Shown: positions 20,611 through 35,600, counted from the stretch's first letter. The stretch: DNA of 64,000 bases from Enoplolaimus lenunculus (GCA_030248215.1 JASANG010004061.1:124001-188000), one strand, 5' to 3'. Translations and numbers: made by a program. The notes: a model not told the origin generated them from the letters alone.

Positions 20611-23600
20611 GTAAGAAAATGGGATTGTTATACTCTCTAAAAGCTTAAACTAATTTGATTTAAGCGTAATGTAATCCAGCGGTATTAAGCTAACATTCTA
20701 GACTAACTAAACTAACAGGTAGGTTTAAGCTTACACTCATTTAAAATCATATTCTCAGTTTAAGCTATCCTTAACGAACTGTTATATGCACATTATTTCT
20801 GGGCTGCACTTGTTACTTAAACTAAAAATAAGTTTACATAACAAACTTAAAAACATGCTAGTTTAAGTAAAACTTAAAATTCTAGTTTAGTTAGTCCGTC
20901 CAGTCATTTAAGTTTTAGTAAAACTGATATTCAAGCTTAGTTAAGCTATTTTTTTAGTTTAAGTATTTAGAGAGTAGTTTGGTGTTTATTGATTTCAACA
21001 GGTATATTTAGAATCACTAAAGTAAACGAGTAAAATATTTTGTACACTGTAAATTCCAGTGAGTTGATTTTAACTCAGAATGAGTTAAACCACTCAGTCT
21101 GAGTTAGGCCTATCAGAAGTCACAATTCGTAGTTGATTGAACTCATTTTGATTTAATTAACCAGCTTCCATGGAATCAACTTAACTCAGTGTAAGAATCA
21201 ACAAAACTCTCAGAGTGAGCTAACGTTTTCTGTTGTTAACTCAGAAATTACTAACTTTCCATCCGACTTAAGTAATTAACTCATTGGAATTTACAGTATG
21301 CCCTGTATTTTCAAATGTGTATAGTACTTATGACCAGTTGGTAATAGGTGTTGTAGCTTTAGAACCAGATCCAGTGAATGATTATCTTTGAACTTCAGTA
21401 CTTTGTTGCGTTTGATAGTCGTAATACTTTATATACCATTTTTACAGTGTGAAAACCTATCGCTAACTGGTAATAAGTACTATACGCCAGAGTTCCAACC
21501 GGAACTAGATTTTGTCGGAAGCGGAATCGGAATCAGAATCAAATTAGTCTGTCGGAGCCGGAATCGGAATCGGAATCAAGTTTTAGTAATTCTATTAAAA
21601 AGTTAACGGTGTATGACTTTTAAGTTTTGTTGCAGTATGCCTGTTTCCGTTACTGTTCACTGTTTCAGCAAAAATTGTCTACTTAGCTGACGGAATACAC
21701 GTAAGAACTTGGAATATTGACTAAGAAAAACCAACAGAATAATTGCAAATGAACGAAACAAAACGAAACAAGTAAAATCTAAGTTCAATCATCTTGAAAA
21801 CTCATAACTGAAAAATCAGAATTCCGGCGTATCAGCCGGAATCCGAATCGGAAGTCAAAATTTGCCGGAATTTTAGCCGGAATCGGAAACGGAAGTCAAA
21901 TTTTGACGAAATTTTAGCCGGAATCGGAATTCCGATGGAACCCTGGTATACGCATATTATGCATTTTCGTAATATGACCCAAGTCCTAAAACGAAATTTT
22001 CCACTCGTTAACGATGGTTCAGTGGTGGTTTCCGTACCTAGCAAAATACGTTCGTTATGGAGGTGAATGCGGTCTTCCATGGTTTCACTCTTCATATACT
22101 TCCCTCCAGTTTAGATCAGGCCTACCCTCGCTACATTCCCGTTTCGGCAGTCCATCTCAAGCCCACATGCATCGCTACCCAAAGGAATGTAATGTGTCAG
22201 AGGTACTAAATTTCGAGCACCGTATCTTCCTTGTGAAACGGTCAACTCCTAAATAGTGAGACGCGTCCAAAGCCAATTTGTCTTACACGGATTGCGTTTC
22301 GACGGCTATCCCGTAATTACGAACCTGTTTTGGACAAAAATTAGCTTCCAAAAATTATTATATTTAATCTTTTTGTATTCTGAGCGAAATGCAACGAGAT
22401 TTAGCTGCTTTCAAGTGTAAAATCAAGAGTGGATGATGCATACTTCAACAAGAGTACGCAACTGGGCACATTTCGTGTAGAAAAGAATGTACCCGGCACG
22501 CGTTGCGTTTTTGACCTTCCACCCCTTTATTTAGAGATGGGTACCACCTGTGCGAACCATGACATTTTATGTATCCGGCAACAAAATTGCTTCGCTTATA
22601 GTTCAATTTAGGGTTATTGCATGTGACAACGACCCACCCTCTAAGCAAACGTGGGGTCTGCCAAAAACGCAACGCCCGCTTGTACATTTTGTACCATGCG
22701 GACCCCAAATAATTGCGCACTGTTGTATTATGCACTGTTGGTAAAACTTATATAAACGGAACGTTTAGAACACCGTATTAATATGGACAATATTCAATTA
22801 TCCTTAAAATATTCGCTAAGGCATTCATTTGTTTCATGTTTTCATAACTTTTATCACCTTAAAAACTTCAAATTTAGTAATTTCTGATCTATAATTTGTG
22901 TTTTATAAACAAAACAATTTATTTAACAGAAGAGTACAATTCGAGTTGTGCGATGAATGGTGATTTGTCAGTTCAAACCGATGGAAAATGCTTTTTTGGC
23001 TACACAAACTTGACGAGTTGGAATTCAGCGTCCATGGAATGTTATTCAATGGGTGGTCGTTTGGCAGTTTTTGAGTCAACAACGCAAATCGATTCTGTTT
23101 TTAATATGATGCAGGTAAAATCTATTTACGTTACTTGGAGTGCAGAATTGTCTACACTGCAAAAAATGGTGAGTCAGATTGACTCTCTCCGAAATAAGCT
23201 CTACGGGACTACATCGTACGTTTGACTCTGGCGGAGTCGAATTTGACCCAGTTTGTGTAGTCCCGTAGAGCCTATTTCGGAGAGAGTTAATTTGACTCAC
23301 CATTTTTTGCAGTGTATGACGCCAAGTTGACAACTTAGCAACAGCATTTTAGTCCTCGTTGACGCGGCCAATGTTACTTTTACGGCCGTAACAGTAGATC
23401 AGGCGTATTGTAAAGAACAGGGGCGGAGCAGTATTATAATCGTTTCCCTAAGCCTAAGTGTAAGCCTAAGCGTAAGTCTGAGCGGAACAGTATTATAAAC
23501 ATATCCCTAAACCTTAGCGTAAGCCTAAGCCTAAGCCTAAGCGTAAGAATGAGCATATTCCTAAGCCTAAGCCCAAGCCTATGCCTAAATCTAAGCAAAA

Positions 23601-26600
23601 AATAGTAGTCTAGAATGTATGCCTACCCTTTTACAGACCCACAGAAACCGGGACGGCCCTAAAAGTAACATGGGCCGTCGGCGCATGTGCTGAGTTAAGA
23701 TATATAAATATTTGAACAAGATTACTTTTATGTATATATTTGACTCTTATCGATTTAAAGTGCTCGCCAGCCGGCAGTTGCCCAAAATTGGTTGAATTTT
23801 TTTAATTTTTTTTACATATTTTAACCTGTTATGACCTCCTAAGATCTTTTCAATTTGAAATTTGAATTTTCATAAAATGATGTTTTATGGATGCCAAAGT
23901 TCTCTTAGGGAACAAAAAAGTTTTGTCAGAAAGTTCAACATTTTATACGCGACACAGCTTGTGGAGGTTAGTCATATAATGGGTGCTATTTTTATTGCGA
24001 TCTGATCACTAAATAACGAGTTAGTGTCAAATAACTGATTTAACGCGTTGTCACACGTTGACCAGAATGCCAAAACGGTAATTTGACAATAACTCGTTAA
24101 CTTGTGATCAGATAGTGATGATACGCAAACCATCCGACTAAACTCCGTCAGCTGCGTCGAATGATTTGTAAATTGTTGAAGTTGATGACAAAAATTTTTT
24201 GTGCCACAGGTTTTGGAACAGAAAATTCAATTTTTTTGAAAAACTGGAATTTCAATACAGAGTGGCTTGAAGGTTAATATGAGAACCTCAAACTTTGCAA
24301 AAAAATATTTTTTAAAATCCGACCATTTTTGTAAACGCCGGCGTACGGTCGTTTAACAGGAAAAAAGCCGTTTATTTTATCGTCGCTAACATTCACTTGT
24401 GGGCGTGGAGGGGATAGCGAGGGACCCTGAGGACTGCAACGCAGTATACAGTGAAAATTGCGTTTCATAACATTTGCCAGCCGACCGGCCGTGGCAATTT
24501 CCGGATCCATCTCTGCTAACATTTCCATGTGCCAACTAGATTGCTTTCATAAGAATTAAATTTTCAAGTATTTAGCCAGGATATGTGTTTCTATTATAGT
24601 AAGACAAGTTGCATCATCCATTTATATTAGGATCATTATGTTCTATAAGAACGTGGAAACGATTATTTGTTACGGGTATCAAATTAATTTAATATTTTTG
24701 GCAAGCTGAAATTCCACTCAGAAGCAGGGGTAAGACCGGTGGTTTGCTACCGGCTCCAATTTCGGCAGGAAATCGACCACCGCCTTCGGCTCCGGTAGAA
24801 TTTTTCCCGCAGGTTTCGGCAATTTCGGTATTGAAATTTTACATATTTTTTTACCAAATTTATTTGTTTGGCGCGTCTTGTTTTAACTTTTGGTCCAACT
24901 TTGAAGAAAAAATAACCAAGATTTCGTAAAAGTAAACTGTAAAACCGAAAGATTTAACAACAACAACAACACCTTACAGATATGTGCTAAAAATACCAAA
25001 TTAAACATCAGATTAATTACTTAACATTGCATCAACTCCGGTTTCACCTCCGGCTTTGGCCTCGGCAAAATTTACTTACATCCGGTTCCGGCTCCGGCTT
25101 CGGTATTTTTCACCTTTGATTGCATCCTGCGGACAAGTTTCAGGATAACTTGCAGTTTTTTTATTGTTGCAGCAAAATTGCACTGCATGTGGTAGGTTTC
25201 ACGTTAACGGTAGACATTCTTCATGGATACCTTCGGATTTCGATAAATACTATGTTATCTACAAATACACTACACGAGTCTACCCAAATGTCAAAATAGA
25301 AGATACAGAGTTGGTGGAAAATAGTACGTTTCAATGACACAGCTTTTGTACGCTTGTTTCGCCGCACGCTTTAGGCTCACCCTTAAGCTTGCTTAGGCTA
25401 AGGTTCACGATATCGCTTTACCTAGGCTTAAACCTAAACCTAAGCGTTAAGCATTAGCCATAAATGCCGGGAAGATAGTTTACAAGAGTCGATGAGTGAT
25501 ATTTGAAAAAGGCATCTGCAACATAGGCACGACAGTAAAACGCATCCGGCATCAATTGAAAATTGTCACTAAATCATAAAAAATATGAACAAAGATGAAA
25601 CACAATTAAGCGTTTAAATGGGTACAGTAATATTAGCAGATAGCGCAGGCTGTCAACGTACAGAACAGGGCCGGAACAGTAGTATAAGCATATTTGTAAG
25701 CATAAGCAAACAAAATAGTCTAAAGCTTAAGTGTACTCTATTACAGTCACGTCGGAAACCATTCGAGTCCTGTTCTATACATTTGCCGCGTATGTGATCA
25801 ATGCTAATTATTGCGTTTTAACAATTTAAAATATTCCATAAGTTGCAAACGCTCTTACGTGTGCGAAGTGAATATTCACTGATCCAAAATTTTAGGGTTT
25901 AATTGACATATGAGAGCCCGTATTCTCAAATGTGTGTAGCACCGTATCACTAGTCGGTGATAGGTTCAACAACTTTGGATCCAGCACATGAGGTTCCAAA
26001 GTAAAGCGCATTGTTCGCGTCTGATTAGCTGTATTTGTGTCCCAATTTCTAAAACCTGTAATTGCAAATATTTGTCAGTTTGAAAACCTATCGCTAACTG
26101 AAGATAGGTGCTGTTACGTATTTGAGAATATGATCCATGGTCTAATGAAATAGTAGATTTTAATAGGGGCTTTTGTATGAATTTGGTGTGTTCGTTCTCG
26201 TTGCGATCTATTGGTTGTGACCCTAACATAATTATCTGGTTCAGGCGTTGTTTTTGCTAATGCTGTTAACAACATTTTTTTGCTTGCTTCTAATCCACCA
26301 AATAGTCTTCAGGGGTTATTTCATTTTGACCCCCCATGTGTATCTAACTTCAGTTACGTGGTCAGTACAGACTTCTGCAGGGGGGGTAACTGCATTTTTG
26401 AGCCCCCTTAAATTCAACAGTTAGCTACTGGACTGTATTTTGTTGCTGTGTGAGCTGGTGACTTAGTGAAATCTCAGTTTAGTGTATCATAGAGGAAGTG
26501 AGCAAACCTGCCTAACAAAGGAACTTTCGGCCAAAATATTTTTAATCATAGTGCAAAATTTTATTTTTGCCTGTCAGTTTTAAGATTATGTCAAAAACGG

Positions 26601-29600
26601 TTTGTATAGAATCCATCAAACAAAACAGATATGACACAGTGAAAAAGACGTCGTTGATCAAAGCGCTCGTGACGTCAGTCATATTTGTCATTTTAATTTC
26701 AATACAAATTAATATACAGACAGAACTGCAAGCCTTTGAAAACAGTTGCCAAAATGTACGTAGTGCAGGTGATTTTGACACCCCTTTTAGTCTCAGTACG
26801 CTGTCGTGAGAACATGGCGCTGAGAGGCACATGGCCACAAACCGCCACCCTGCGGCACCAACTCCACCGCTGGACGTCCTGCTGACGATATATGGGGACA
26901 ATATTTCAGGTAACAATTTTAATGGAAACGCACGATGCCTCCGAGCGTTCACCGACAGCGGAAATATAATACCATTGGCATCAAACTGTTTTACACAACT
27001 TGAAGAATACGTTTGCGAAGCAGGTATACCTAATGTGGGCCCATGTATCGAACAGGGCGGGATCGATTTCCGGCGGAGCTGTAATAGAGTTCGTTTAAGC
27101 TTTAGACTAACTTTTTTGCTAAGCTTAGGCTTACGAATATGCTTATACTAGTACGAAGTCGGTTTTCGTGTCGGGGGAAATCGAGGGTCAAAATAATGGT
27201 AGAATAAAGAAGAAACCGCGAGCGTGAGACGAGCAAATAGCCGTACGCAAATATCGTTTCAAATCCCAACTCAAAATTTTAGTTTGTTTGGGTTCAGTGC
27301 AGTAGCCGGATTCCCAGAATTATCCTTAAACATTGTATAGCCTTCGGATTAAAAATGCATTGGTGCATTGTGTCAGCACTTTTAATACGAGAGCCATACG
27401 TAATGAGGAAATTTCGGAGCGAAGGGAGCGGAAAGCCTGACGCGGGACTTTTCAGGCCTTTCCGCAACCGGGGTAATTGGGAGGGGAGTGGCGCTAAGCA
27501 CGGCACTGTCGGCCCTTGGATATAGTAGCAGGTGGGATTTTGTGATATTGTTGCAAATGAAATATTGGGATTTATGGTCGCGAGTGAGGTTAGATTTGAA
27601 ATAAAGAATACAAGATCTAGGTCTACGTTTAAGTCATATCCTATGCCTGACGCCTAAGGACCTGATTGTAAACCTGAGTCACACGTTATCATACGTGCAC
27701 ACGGCACACAAAATGTCCCCTCCCAAAAGAAAGTCAATTGCTTGTCCGGCTTTTGTTTTATTGAAACCGTTCATTTTCCAATAGTATCACCGTGTCAGTC
27801 GCGGACATCATAGCGTTTCATCGTAACTCTATCCGCACAATACTGTTTTGCATTAACACTGTTTAGGACACTGAAATGTTAGAAAAACAGTGTAGTGGCC
27901 AATATTTATATATGATAGACACACTGGGGACACCTTGGCGGGGAAATTCAAATTTTGGCATGAAATTCGAATATTGGCGGGAAAATTAAAATTTTGGCAG
28001 GAAATTCAAATTTTAGCGGGAAAATTTAGATTTTGGTGAAAAATTCAAATTTAGGCAGGGAAATTTAAATTTTGGGAGGGAAATTTAAATTTTGAATGGA
28101 CGATTTAAATTTTGGATAGAAATTTAAATTTTTGCGGAAATTCCAATTTTGATGGAGGAATTCAAATTTTGGCGGAAAATTCAAATTTGGGCGGGAAATT
28201 CTGATTTTGGCGCAGAAATTCAAGTTATGGCGGGAAATTGAAATTTTTTGGTAAATTCTAATTTTGGCGCGTGAAAAAAATGCCAAAACACTTTGCCATT
28301 TTTCGTACGTGTCCTAAAAATAACACGCAAAAATCCATAGAATACCGAGGTAAATTAATTGTCTTTTTTAGCGCTTTCCGGCGACAACTTTTACACTGCA
28401 AGTACGCGCGAGGTACGCTTATTTTTGCATGAAATGGTAAAAATTCTACACAAATCTTTTAGTTTCAGTGAATTTTAGGGCGGTCAGCAATATTCCTATA
28501 TCAGTCACACCTGTTCCCATAGCCCGTTTTCTCAGGTGTGTGTAGGTAGCATACCGATTACCAGTTGGTGATAGGTTTTGTAACTTTTGAACCAGCGAAT
28601 GACGAAGTTTGAAATTCAGCACATTTGTTACAATCGATTTACTCTGTTTCGGTGCAAATTTTGAGATCTGCAATTGTAGCACTTTGTTAAAAATCTATTA
28701 ACTGGTGATAGGTGCTATATGCATTTCAGAATATGGGTTTAGGTCCCGGATCAACATGTATTAATACAAACGTGGTATGTTTTCAGCGGTGTACGATTGT
28801 CTATCTTGTGACCTGATCACAATTGACAACGGAACCGTGTTCTATAACGGTACACAACCGTACACAACAAACGACACCATTTCAGTAATGTGTGAATCTG
28901 GATTTGCACTTATCGGTGACGCGACGTACACATGTGATCGAAAGTGGTGGAAGGACAGCAATGGGGCAACGTTGATTCCAAACGCCGTATGTCGAGGTAA
29001 AACGAAATTGATGCGTACACGCATCAATGGTAACATTTAGTACGCTGTAAATTTCAGTGAGTTGATTTTAACTCAGAATGTGTTGGGTCACTCAGTCTGA
29101 CTTTTAGGACTATCAGAAGTCAGAATTTTGAGTTGATTCAAATGATTCTGAGTTAATTAAATCAACTCAGCCAGAGTCAACTCAACTCAGAATGAGTTAA
29201 TGTTTACTGATATTAATTCAGAAATAACCAACGCGCTAGCTGAATTGATTAATCAACTCATTGGAATTTACAGTGTACTTCTAAAACTATACACGAACCA
29301 TGCGAGCTTGCTCGGACATGAGAGCTCGCTCGGGCATGAGAGCTCGCTCGGGCATGAGAGTTCGCTCGAGTATGAGAGCCCGTTCGGGTTCGATTGAAAA
29401 TGTTCAGAATCCCGAGAGTCCACGGGGTCAATCCGAAACTTGAAACCAGATCTTAGTGAAACAGAAAATATTCATGTGGCGAAACGGTTATAGCTTGATG
29501 TCAAATATCTTGGCTTGAATTCTCAAACATGCATAGCACCTACCGTAAATAATTGGTTGTTTTTAAAGACTCTAAGGCGCAACGACATAACGCCCTTTGA

Positions 29601-32600
29601 AAGTTCCGGTAGAACACAACTCAACTTTAGTCTGGCTGGCTTTGAAACTTAGCAAAGGTTCGTTTTTGGATTTGATTGCTTTTAAGGCCCATGTTACGCT
29701 AAGGTGCGTCCAGGTTTCTGGTTTTTCCATAAAAGAGTAGGTTTAGATTCTAGATTATATTTTTTTGCTTAGGCTTAGGCTTAGGCTTAGGAACACATTT
29801 TTGCAACGCTTAGGTTTAGGTTTAGGCTTAGGAATACGCTTAGGTAATGTACTGTTACGCCCCTTAAAGTAACATTGGCCGCTTTTGAAATAAAATTGTG
29901 GACATGGATCGGTTGTTTAACAATTGCCAGTTATATTTTAACCTGAAAATATTTTACTCGTTTTTTAACACCAGTCTAAAGGATTAATGCAAGTTTATGG
30001 TTATGCTACTGGTCAGAGGCTGATCCAAAAATTTTTGACGGGTGGGGGCAGGCTGGCAAGCATTATGAAACGCAAAAATTGTAAGGTAGGGATTTTATCA
30101 TTTTATCACCAAAACATTTTCTGAGGGCGAAAAATTGCAAGGTACGAACCTTACCATTTTATTACAAAAAAGTTCTGCTGGAAAATTGTAAAAAAAATGG
30201 TAATGTGGACCTTACCATTTTATCACAAAAAATCCCTGATGGGGGGGCGAACGCTCCCCGCGCCCCCTTATGGATCTGCTAGTGCTACGTATTTTGTTTT
30301 AGCCTGTTCGTCGTACAATTTATGGAACGGTCAAGTAGCATACAGTACAAGCCCATTGCTTTATTATGTTACTGGAACGATTGCAAGTTTCACTTGCGAT
30401 GCTGGATATACCCTGTACGGATATGACCGTTCGGAATGCGACAACGCTACCGGATTATGGGACAACTATGAATCGCGATGCATCCGTAAGTTATGGGACT
30501 TATGCGTCGAAGAGTATATAATTTGTTTAACGTAAAAAATTGTTTTGGGACCAGAGGGAGGACTTTGGGACTTTAAGACAATGGAATTTTTCAAAAATTT
30601 AAATTTGGGCGTGGAATGATCAGCAGATGTCATGAGAAGCTCAAAATATGGCAAAGGTTTTGAAAACAAAAAAACTGTTTTGGGAACCGAGGGAGGATTT
30701 TGGGACTTTAAGACAATGGAATTTTTCAAAAATTTAAATTTGGGCGTGGAATAATCAGCAGATGTCATGAGAAGCTCAAAATATGGCAAAACTTTTAAAT
30801 TCCGACCAGTTTTGGGCAAACGCCGGACGAGAAGGACAACCAAAAATACCCCAAAACAACTTTGGTTGATGATCTTATTTGCAACTAAAAATACAACACA
30901 ATCCATGTTTAACAGGCACTTTATCTTAAAACATATTTACAGAAAACTGCGATCTAACAACAGTAATTAACGGCGTTGCTGTGCAAAACCTAACAACGAA
31001 TGAAGTAACAATTAATTGTGACTCTGGAACATATTTGCCTGACGGTTTGAGGTCGATCATTATTGATTGTAATACGACACGCGCTGATTACTTGGATTCA
31101 CAGTATCAATGTTTACCATCGTGTAGTATGTTTATAAAATTTACGAATTTTGTTCTCAAAAATATATATTTTCTGAAATAATTTCAATACTTTTTCTGAA
31201 ATAATTTCTATACTTTTTCTGAAATAATTTTTATATTTTTTCTGAAATAATTTTTATACTTTTGCTGAAACAATTTTTATACTTTTTCTGAAATAATTTT
31301 ATACTTTTTCTGAAATAATTTTATACTTTTTCTGAAATAATTTTTCTACTTTTTCTGAAATAATTTCAATACTTTTTCTGAAATAATTTTTATACTTTTT
31401 CTGAAATAATTTTTATACTTTTGCTGAAACAATTTTTATACTTTTTCTGAAAAAACCATAATACTTTTTCTCTTTGCTGAAATAATTTTTATACTTTTGC
31501 TGAAACAATTTTTATACTTTTTCTGAAATAATTTTATACTTTTTCTGAAATAATTTTTCTACTTTTTCTGAAATAATTTCAATACTTTTTCTGAAATAAT
31601 TTTTATACTTTTTCTGAAATAATTTCAATACTTTTTCTGAAATAATTTTTATACTTTTTCTGAAATAATTTCAATACTTTTTCTGAAATAATTTTTATAT
31701 TTTTTCTGAAATAATTTTTATACTTTTCTGAAATAATTTTTATACTTTTCTGAAATAATTTTTATACTGCGCTTATAAATTTAGCTAATTTTTCGCATAA
31801 TAAGCTGGAAGTGTAAGCAGCAAATTACAGTGTATTGCACATCGAGCTGATATCTGCTCTATCGAAATTATATCTATTCAGTCTATTCTAACAGTTAATA
31901 TAGGTTACGGATACTAGAGCTGTATGTCCAGGCCCGTAGCCAACTCAGTGTTTGGGACTAAACGTTTTACAGCATGGGCACTCACGGGGTTTCAATGATT
32001 TACAAAACGATTGGCCAAACGACAATTGTGACAATCGGATAAAAATTAGCTAAACAATTAAAATGGCTGGATAATTTTTGGGTTTCGTGTCCGTTGGCGT
32101 GTGCAATATAACATGAATTGCGAAGGATTCCTATTCCTAAGTCTACGCCTAAGCTTCAGCGTAATGGCTGATCCTATAACTAAGTCTTTGCGTAAGACTC
32201 ATCATAAGCAAAAAAATTAGTCTAAAACTTAAGCTTAGTATAATGAACTCCAGCGTTTAAATTTGTATTCAAACTTCTCCAAAATAAGTCTTTTTTGGTT
32301 CCAGCAAAAACTGTTAAAATTGGATATGATTTCCAACACCAGGGCCCTTTTTAGGCCGCTTCCCACCGGCGGTTGACCGGCGCTAAGCCCGGCTGTGTGC
32401 AGAAAAACGGTTCGCCAATCAAAGTGACATGAGCTACTAGAATGATTCGCAACAGAGCTGTGTTTTGAACAAGTACGTAGCTTTGGCGTCAGGGCCGGAG
32501 CAGCCACCCCCCATACGCCCCATTTGGGGGGGGGGGCACCCCTAAAGAGGTCCCCACCCTAACCGATTGAAACAAAACCGGCTTAAGTTTTAAAATGCGT

Positions 32601-35600
32601 CTGGCTTCTCGCTCGCGAGTTTTGGGACCGCCCACCCTCGAATTTGAGCCCCCACCCCTGACTGCTCCGGCAACTGCTTGGCGTTTTACTTTAATACAAC
32701 TGATATTTTGTAGAATACACCAATACACATCTAACAACATGCCAAGCAATAGAAAGCATATCAACTTGGTATACTTCAACCACTGAAACAGTTTATCTTG
32801 AGCCAAATTGTTATTCTATCTCAGTCTACACTTACGCCAGAAACTTTTACTATAGTCGTTTTATTTGCAATTACTATATCGAAGGATTTTTGGCTGTTGT
32901 TGACGATACTGAACTATATGACTGGCTTAATCAAACGGCGTTTACGGTTAGTATCAACGGTTAGGGTCGATTTTTAAATTCAAAACGTGTAAGCATTTGC
33001 AGAGTTTCCCTAGCCGCCACACTCAAATACGAGAGTATATTTTGATTTTCCGAAGTAGAATCAGGATGAATACAAAATGTCAATTTCATTTTTCAACACT
33101 GATTAGACCAGATTCAAAATTGTAAACCCCTAACGTCAATCATAGCGTAACTTTTACCTGTGGCCTAAATCGTGATCCGAGATCGTTAGAAAAATAAGCG
33201 TTGTCTAAATGTTGAATTTTACATATTGCGTCACTATGACGTCATTGAAATATTATGACGTGTTTTTTTGCGTCAACAGCTATTCGGATGCGACAGTGCG
33301 GACAGCGAATGCGGATTTCACGTGAACGGACTTAAATTTAAAGGAATCACTGATTCGCTTCATGCAAACTACACTATTGTGTTGGATTATAGTACTGTCT
33401 TACAACCGTACAATTCTTTTGCGGATACGTACTTAGCATCTTTATCAAGTATGTATATACATTGTTCAATTCATTCTCAAGCCCGTAGCCGGATCACCTG
33501 GATATGGGGGGCTAAACATTTTTCAGCAGGGGCATACAAAAGTTTTCGATGGCTTACGGCCATGGTGTAACCGGATATCTGTTTCCATTTCGGGTAAAAA
33601 TCCGTGTCCGTTTCCGCTAACGAAAATTCTGTTATTTTACGTTCAAAATTAGTTATGAATCACGCATATATATATATATCTGACAAATTTTTCATTACAG
33701 ATATGCCGTAATTGTTCGAAATGAAATAAAAATTACAAAATTCGTCCACGATCTTAAAAATTTCGATGCATCCGCCATTGCTTTTTTTTAAATTTTAGCG
33801 TTCAGTAAATATTTGCACGTCTGAAATGTGTTCGCAGTAAATTAAAACAATTTTGAAACTTTTATATGTCAATATCTGTTTTTGATTTCTGTTATTTTGT
33901 TCACTATCCGTTTCCGTTATTTTTACGATCCGTTTACACCCTGCTTACAACCAAGGTTGAAAATTTTCTATGGGGGGGGGGGGTAAGTTCTTCCAGGGGA
34001 AGAGCTGAACCCCTCCTGCCCACCTTGGCTACAGGTCCGTTCATTCTACTAGTGTTTTAGTAATCATACCGTCTTCGTACATTTCATTCCATATATGCTT
34101 AAGCCCAAACCGAAGCGTAGCCTAGGTCTATCGTAAAGTCTGAGGTATGCCAAAATACCAAAATTTTCAAAAACTGTAAGGATAAAGCGTACAAAAGATT
34201 AATTTCACTAACTTTTATACCATTTCAATTGTCAGTATATAAGCACGGTAAGTGTATATGAAGCAAAATTTGTCACACATGTGCACATATACCGGAATAT
34301 GAAGTTGTTGCAATCGACCATATGGTGTAGTGGAAGCATGCTTGATTCGAGTGCAAGATGGCTGCGTTTCGAATTCCGGCGTGGTCCAAAACCGCTGGGT
34401 AAAACTTCGAACAGGAGTCGTTGCAGACCGGATACTTCGAACATGAATAAATGCCAACTTTGCTAAATCGTGATTACGTGGTCCTGTCCGAGTTATTACT
34501 GATAATAACGCGTTTTTGTTTACAGGCCAACCGTTTGATGCCAGTGATAGAGTTGTTGTGGTTCAGTTGAATGATTCGCTCGCACACGGACGACTTATAA
34601 CTGATCCCATGGATGGGTTTGCATGTCAGAGAAGTAAGTTGCAGCCAGCAAGTCCCATATGTTTTCACACAACACATGTGTTCTTGAAAATTTAGCTCTG
34701 CATATATCGTAGCCCAAGTAATCGCCACCTGTTGACTGCCTACCAGTTTGTTTTACTGAGCAAAACGACATCAAGCAGGATTACGACTATCAAGTAACCA
34801 ATCAGAAAACACACAGATTTATCTGACATGATTTCGCCTTGGGCTAGCCCAAGTTGTAATTCCGCTTTGGACACGCGTAGTTCGGAATTGGGCTGAATGA
34901 CGAGTTGGCCTACAACAGATATATTTAACTATTTTAGCCATAATCGAAACCAAACTGACCAATCAGCTTAGTAGGTTTAAACCAGAGCGAAAATCATAAA
35001 TATCGAGCGTTTTATAATGTTGCGCAATAATTTAATTAATATTGCTACTAACAAAATCACATACGGAAAAGTAGATACAGCAGCCAATCAGCGTAGCCAG
35101 AATTTTGCAAATATGGGTCACGTCGTATAAAATTTCAGCCAATGTTACTTTTAGGGGCGAAACAGTCGATTAAGCATATTCCTACGCCTAAGCCTAAGCC
35201 TTGCAAAAATGTGTTTTTAAGCCTAAGCCTCAGTCTAAGTAAACAATGTAATCTAGAAACTAAACCTACTCATTTATAGACCCACCGGAAACCTGGACGC
35301 CCCTAAAAGTAACATGAGCCAAAATTTCGAAGGGGGTGTTTGGTATTACCAGCTGAAAAAGTTAACAAAAAACATTCACCAAAATCCCGCGGTGTGTTGT
35401 TGGCCCCCAAACTTTAACTTCCTTCGAAGTTGACTACCACAACTTGAATTTTGCAAATACAACATACTAGTCGTCAAACTTTACGCAATGCGCAAAACGT
35501 TAGCGAATGCATAATACATCTTTATACAAATTTTCTAATTATAAAACAATCCCATCTACGTGCTATGAAACTATTGTAAACAAAGTATGCTGGAAACTTG

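Noticed and set aside
21388-21606. Frame with a signal-peptide-like start
   Set aside because: No ATG (TTG start), overlaps a TTCTCA element and a CCGG-hAT MITE, and no donor joins it to the array in phase.
26246-26420. Frame VVFANAVNNIFLLASNPP as CTLD exon 3 of module 1
   Set aside because: Wrong phase and no closing cysteines; the exon at 26910 fits in every respect.
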